This document shows, in pieces, positions 12,481 through 14,228 of a DNA stretch of 14,228 nt; the first letter of the stretch is position 1, and the number at the start of each line of letters is the position of its first letter. The notes beneath the pieces are model-generated. The model ran no database searches. It was not told the DNA's origin and was given only the letters and a program-made list of their open reading frames with translations. The translations under genes and the position numbers were made by a program. Source of the stretch: Bacteroidales bacterium UBA1184 (GTDB lineage: Bacteria; Bacteroidota; Bacteroidia; Bacteroidales; ML635J-15); assembly GCA_002310235.1 (NCBI GenBank), contig DBYO01000028.1:71843-86070 (forward strand), read 5' to 3'.

Positions 12481-13512
12481 ATGAATATAAAGAATTTGAT
12501 AGGTGTTGCCTTAATCGCAGCAATGATGCTGACGGCAACAGGATGCAAAGAGAAGAAAGAAGAGACAAATGTTGCCAATGTTCAGGAAGAAAAGACGGAA
12601 TTGGTTTCGGTACAGACACTTGCAAAGGAGACTATCTCCAAGAGCATAAGCATCTCGGCAGTGTTGCAGCCATACGAGACTATGAACATTTCGCCGTCGG
12701 TAACAGGTATCATAAAGAAGATAAATGTTGATGTGGCATCGCGTGTCAGCAAAGGTCAGACACTTGTGCAGATGGACGAAACGCAGTTGAAAACCACTCG
12801 TTTGCAGTTTGCCAACCTCGAAAAGGAACTTGGTCGTGTAGAAGCCTTGCTAAAGAGTGGAAGCGTATCGCAGCAGACCTACGACCAGACCAAAGTGCAG
12901 TACGACCTTACAAAGGAGAACCTTGAATTTCTCGAAAAGAACACTTATGTAAAGGCAGATTTTTCGGGTGTAATTTCGGCAAAGAACTTCGAGTCGGGCG
13001 AACTGTACAGCGGAATGCCAATACTTACATTGATACAGATTAACACGCTGAAGGCAATAGTAAACATTCCCGAAGCCTACTTCCCAATGATAAAGACCGG
13101 AACAAAAGTTCAACTCAGTTCCGACATCTACAAGGGACGCACTTTCGAAGGAACAATCGAAATCATCTACCCGACAATTGACCCCAATACCCATACTTTC
13201 CAGGCAAAGGTTAGAATTCCGAACGCAAAGGAAGAACTTCGCCCAGGTATGTACATGAGCGTAAACATCGACCTCAACAACATCGAAGCAATAATCGTTC
13301 CATATCAGTCGGTACTGAAACTGCAAGGTGCAAACGAAAGGTATGTGTTCATCAACAACGACGGCTATGCAAAGCGCATTGTTGTTGAAATGGGCAAGCG
13401 TTTCGACGACAAGATTGAAATCATATCAGACGAACTTAAGGAAGGCGACGAACTTGTTGTTGTCGGTCAGGCAAAACTCGTCGATGGCGTAAAACTTAAC
13501 ATTTCCAAATAA
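12481..13512 (+). CDS. RND efflux periplasmic adaptor lipoprotein (HlyD/AcrA type)
   Basis: A 343-residue membrane-fusion protein. It begins with a lipoprotein signal ending ATGC, the acylated cysteine being C22. The lipoyl/barrel-sandwich halves (about 65-105 and 155-190) frame a short helical hairpin (about 103-152, ANLEKELGRVEALLKSGSVS). A beta-barrel (about 190-265, ending RPGMYMSVNIDL) and a membrane-proximal domain (about 270-343) follow. It would link the inner-membrane RND pump to the TolC channel in the periplasm. The hairpin is shorter than in HlyD proper, as expected for the AcrA/MexA class. It lies 9 bp after the channel gene and 18 bp before the permease. Confidence 0.95.
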   Translation: MNIKNLIGVALIAAMMLTATGCKEKKEETNVANVQEEKTELVSVQTLAKETISKSISISAVLQPYETMNISPSVTGIIKKINVDVASRVSKGQTLVQMDETQLKTTRLQFANLEKELGRVEALLKSGSVSQQTYDQTKVQYDLTKENLEFLEKNTYVKADFSGVISAKNFESGELYSGMPILTLIQINTLKAIVNIPEAYFPMIKTGTKVQLSSDIYKGRTFEGTIEIIYPTIDPNTHTFQAKVRIPNAKEELRPGMYMSVNIDLNNIEAIIVPYQSVLKLQGANERYVFINNDGYAKRIVVEMGKRFDDKIEIISDELKEGDELVVVGQAKLVDGVKLNISK

Positions 13513-13530
13513 AGCAGAAAGGACAAGACG

Positions 13531-14228
13531 ATGAGTATCTACAAAACCGCAATACAAAAACCTATCACTACGGGACTTATCTTTGTCGCCGTAATTGTGA
13601 TGGGTTTGTTCTCGCTGTCGCGACTGCCAATCGACCAGTTCCCCGAAATCGACCCGCCGTATGTTACCATTATGACAACATATCCGGGTGCAAACGCCAG
13701 CGAAATCGAAACCAACATAAGCAAGATTCTCGAAAATGCACTTAACTCCGTCGATGGACTTAAAAACTTGTTTTCCACCTCGAAGGATAACCTTTCCATT
13801 GTAACGCTCGAATTTGAGTGGGGAGTCAACATCGATGATGTGATGAACGACATCCGCTCCTATGTCGATTTGGTTTACGACAATCTGCCCGACGGTGTAA
13901 GCCGACCAATGATTATCAAGTTGAACTCGAGCGCAATGCCAATCATGCAGCTCGGATTCACCGCTGAGGAAAGTTATGCCGGCTTGGACAAAATATTGGA
14001 GGACAATGTAGTAAATACGCTGAACCGCATCGATGGTATCGGAAACATATCGCTTTCGGGAGCCCCCGACCGTTATGTGTATGTTGACCTTGACCCCAAC
14101 CAGCTCGACGCCTACAACCTTTCGGTTGAAGTAGTCGGAAATGCCATTGCAGGCAACAACCTCAACCTTGCATCGGGAACCGTGAAGATGGGAAAGGAAC
14201 AGTACCAGCTCCGCGTTGAAAGTGAATA
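13531..14228 (+). CDS. RND efflux permease, AcrB type, partial
   Basis: The first 232 codons of a proton-driven inner-membrane pump, cut off by the window edge (full members run to about 1,000-1,050 residues). The start MSIYKTAIQKPITTGLIF leads into transmembrane helix 1 (about 12-30). The conserved LPIDQFPEIDPPYVTIMTTYPGA follows, across two runs at 32-54. The first porter domain contains SxIxxxL/NSVDGL and RPMI, then LNRIDGIGNISLSGAPDRYVYVDLD in overlapping pieces up to about 190. AGAAAGGA at 13515-13522 could act as a ribosome-binding site. Substrates may be drugs, bile salts or metals, and nothing here decides. It is the last visible gene of the TetR-led operon. Confidence 0.95.
   Translation, partial: MSIYKTAIQKPITTGLIFVAVIVMGLFSLSRLPIDQFPEIDPPYVTIMTTYPGANASEIETNISKILENALNSVDGLKNLFSTSKDNLSIVTLEFEWGVNIDDVMNDIRSYVDLVYDNLPDGVSRPMIIKLNSSAMPIMQLGFTAEESYAGLDKILEDNVVNTLNRIDGIGNISLSGAPDRYVYVDLDPNQLDAYNLSVEVVGNAIAGNNLNLASGTVKMGKEQYQLRVESE

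Noticed and set aside
13539..13853. Minus-strand frame inside the RND permease gene, and similar antisense frames in cdaA, TolC and HlyD genes
   Set aside because: These are shadows of well-supported plus-strand genes with no promoter or domain evidence.
1..14228. tRNA, rRNA, insertion sequence or prophage
   Set aside because: No cloverleaf or T-loop motif, transposase, integrase or terminal inverted repeat with target duplication was seen on either strand.

Overview
The window looks chromosomal and comes from a member of the Bacteroidota, probably Bacteroidales. Two secreted proteins end in type IX secretion (T9SS, Por) C-terminal sorting domains. Most promoters fit the Bacteroidota pattern TTTG-N19-TAnnTTTG instead of -35/-10 boxes. 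Shine-Dalgarno sequences are mostly absent, and recR, rnhA and cdaA have Bacteroidota-like sequences. Every convincing gene lies on the + strand.

Layout. (1) 1-1632: a HEPN/MNT toxin-antitoxin pair (mntA-hepT, 485-1160) sits between two dense arrays of very short hairpin repeats (about 121-390 and 1208-1540). The arrays share a perfect 68-bp direct repeat. (2) 1633-4016: a 776-residue T9SS-exported adhesin-like protein with its own promoter and a clear terminator. (3) 4017-5255: a spacer with a heptamer repeat, a stand-alone antitoxin-like small gene, an octamer repeat array, then recR. (4) 5257-8822: a palindrome, then a tight three-gene run of a four-PKD T9SS surface protein, rnhA and a nitronate-monooxygenase-like flavoprotein. 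(5) 8863-9359: a small type II toxin-antitoxin pair. Its 48-aa antitoxin is easily missed, and its ParE/RelE-like toxin appears to have lost its C-terminal strand to a one-base frameshift. (6) 9410-10291: cdaA, a membrane c-di-AMP synthase. (7) 10290-10537: another repeat island. (8) 10538-14228: a TetR-TolC-HlyD-RND efflux operon, cut off by the window edge inside the RND permease.

The efflux operon forms one unit: the regulator overlaps the outer-membrane channel gene by 4 bp, followed by a lipoprotein adaptor and the inner-membrane pump. The two T9SS proteins are unrelated cell-surface or secreted products, and the genes between them are housekeeping.

The most unusual content is between the genes. 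At least seven intergenic spots carry the same kinds of short repeats: 3-4 bp stem mini-hairpins, many containing GCGAAGC, a heptamer known as an exceptionally stable DNA mini-hairpin; octamers with a T-Y-A-A-A core in 4, 7 and 11 tandem copies; and a 12-mer AACCTTTAGCTC followed by a mini-hairpin. In two places these repeats appear to supply the -33 box of a gene's promoter. I do not recognise this as a named repeat family.
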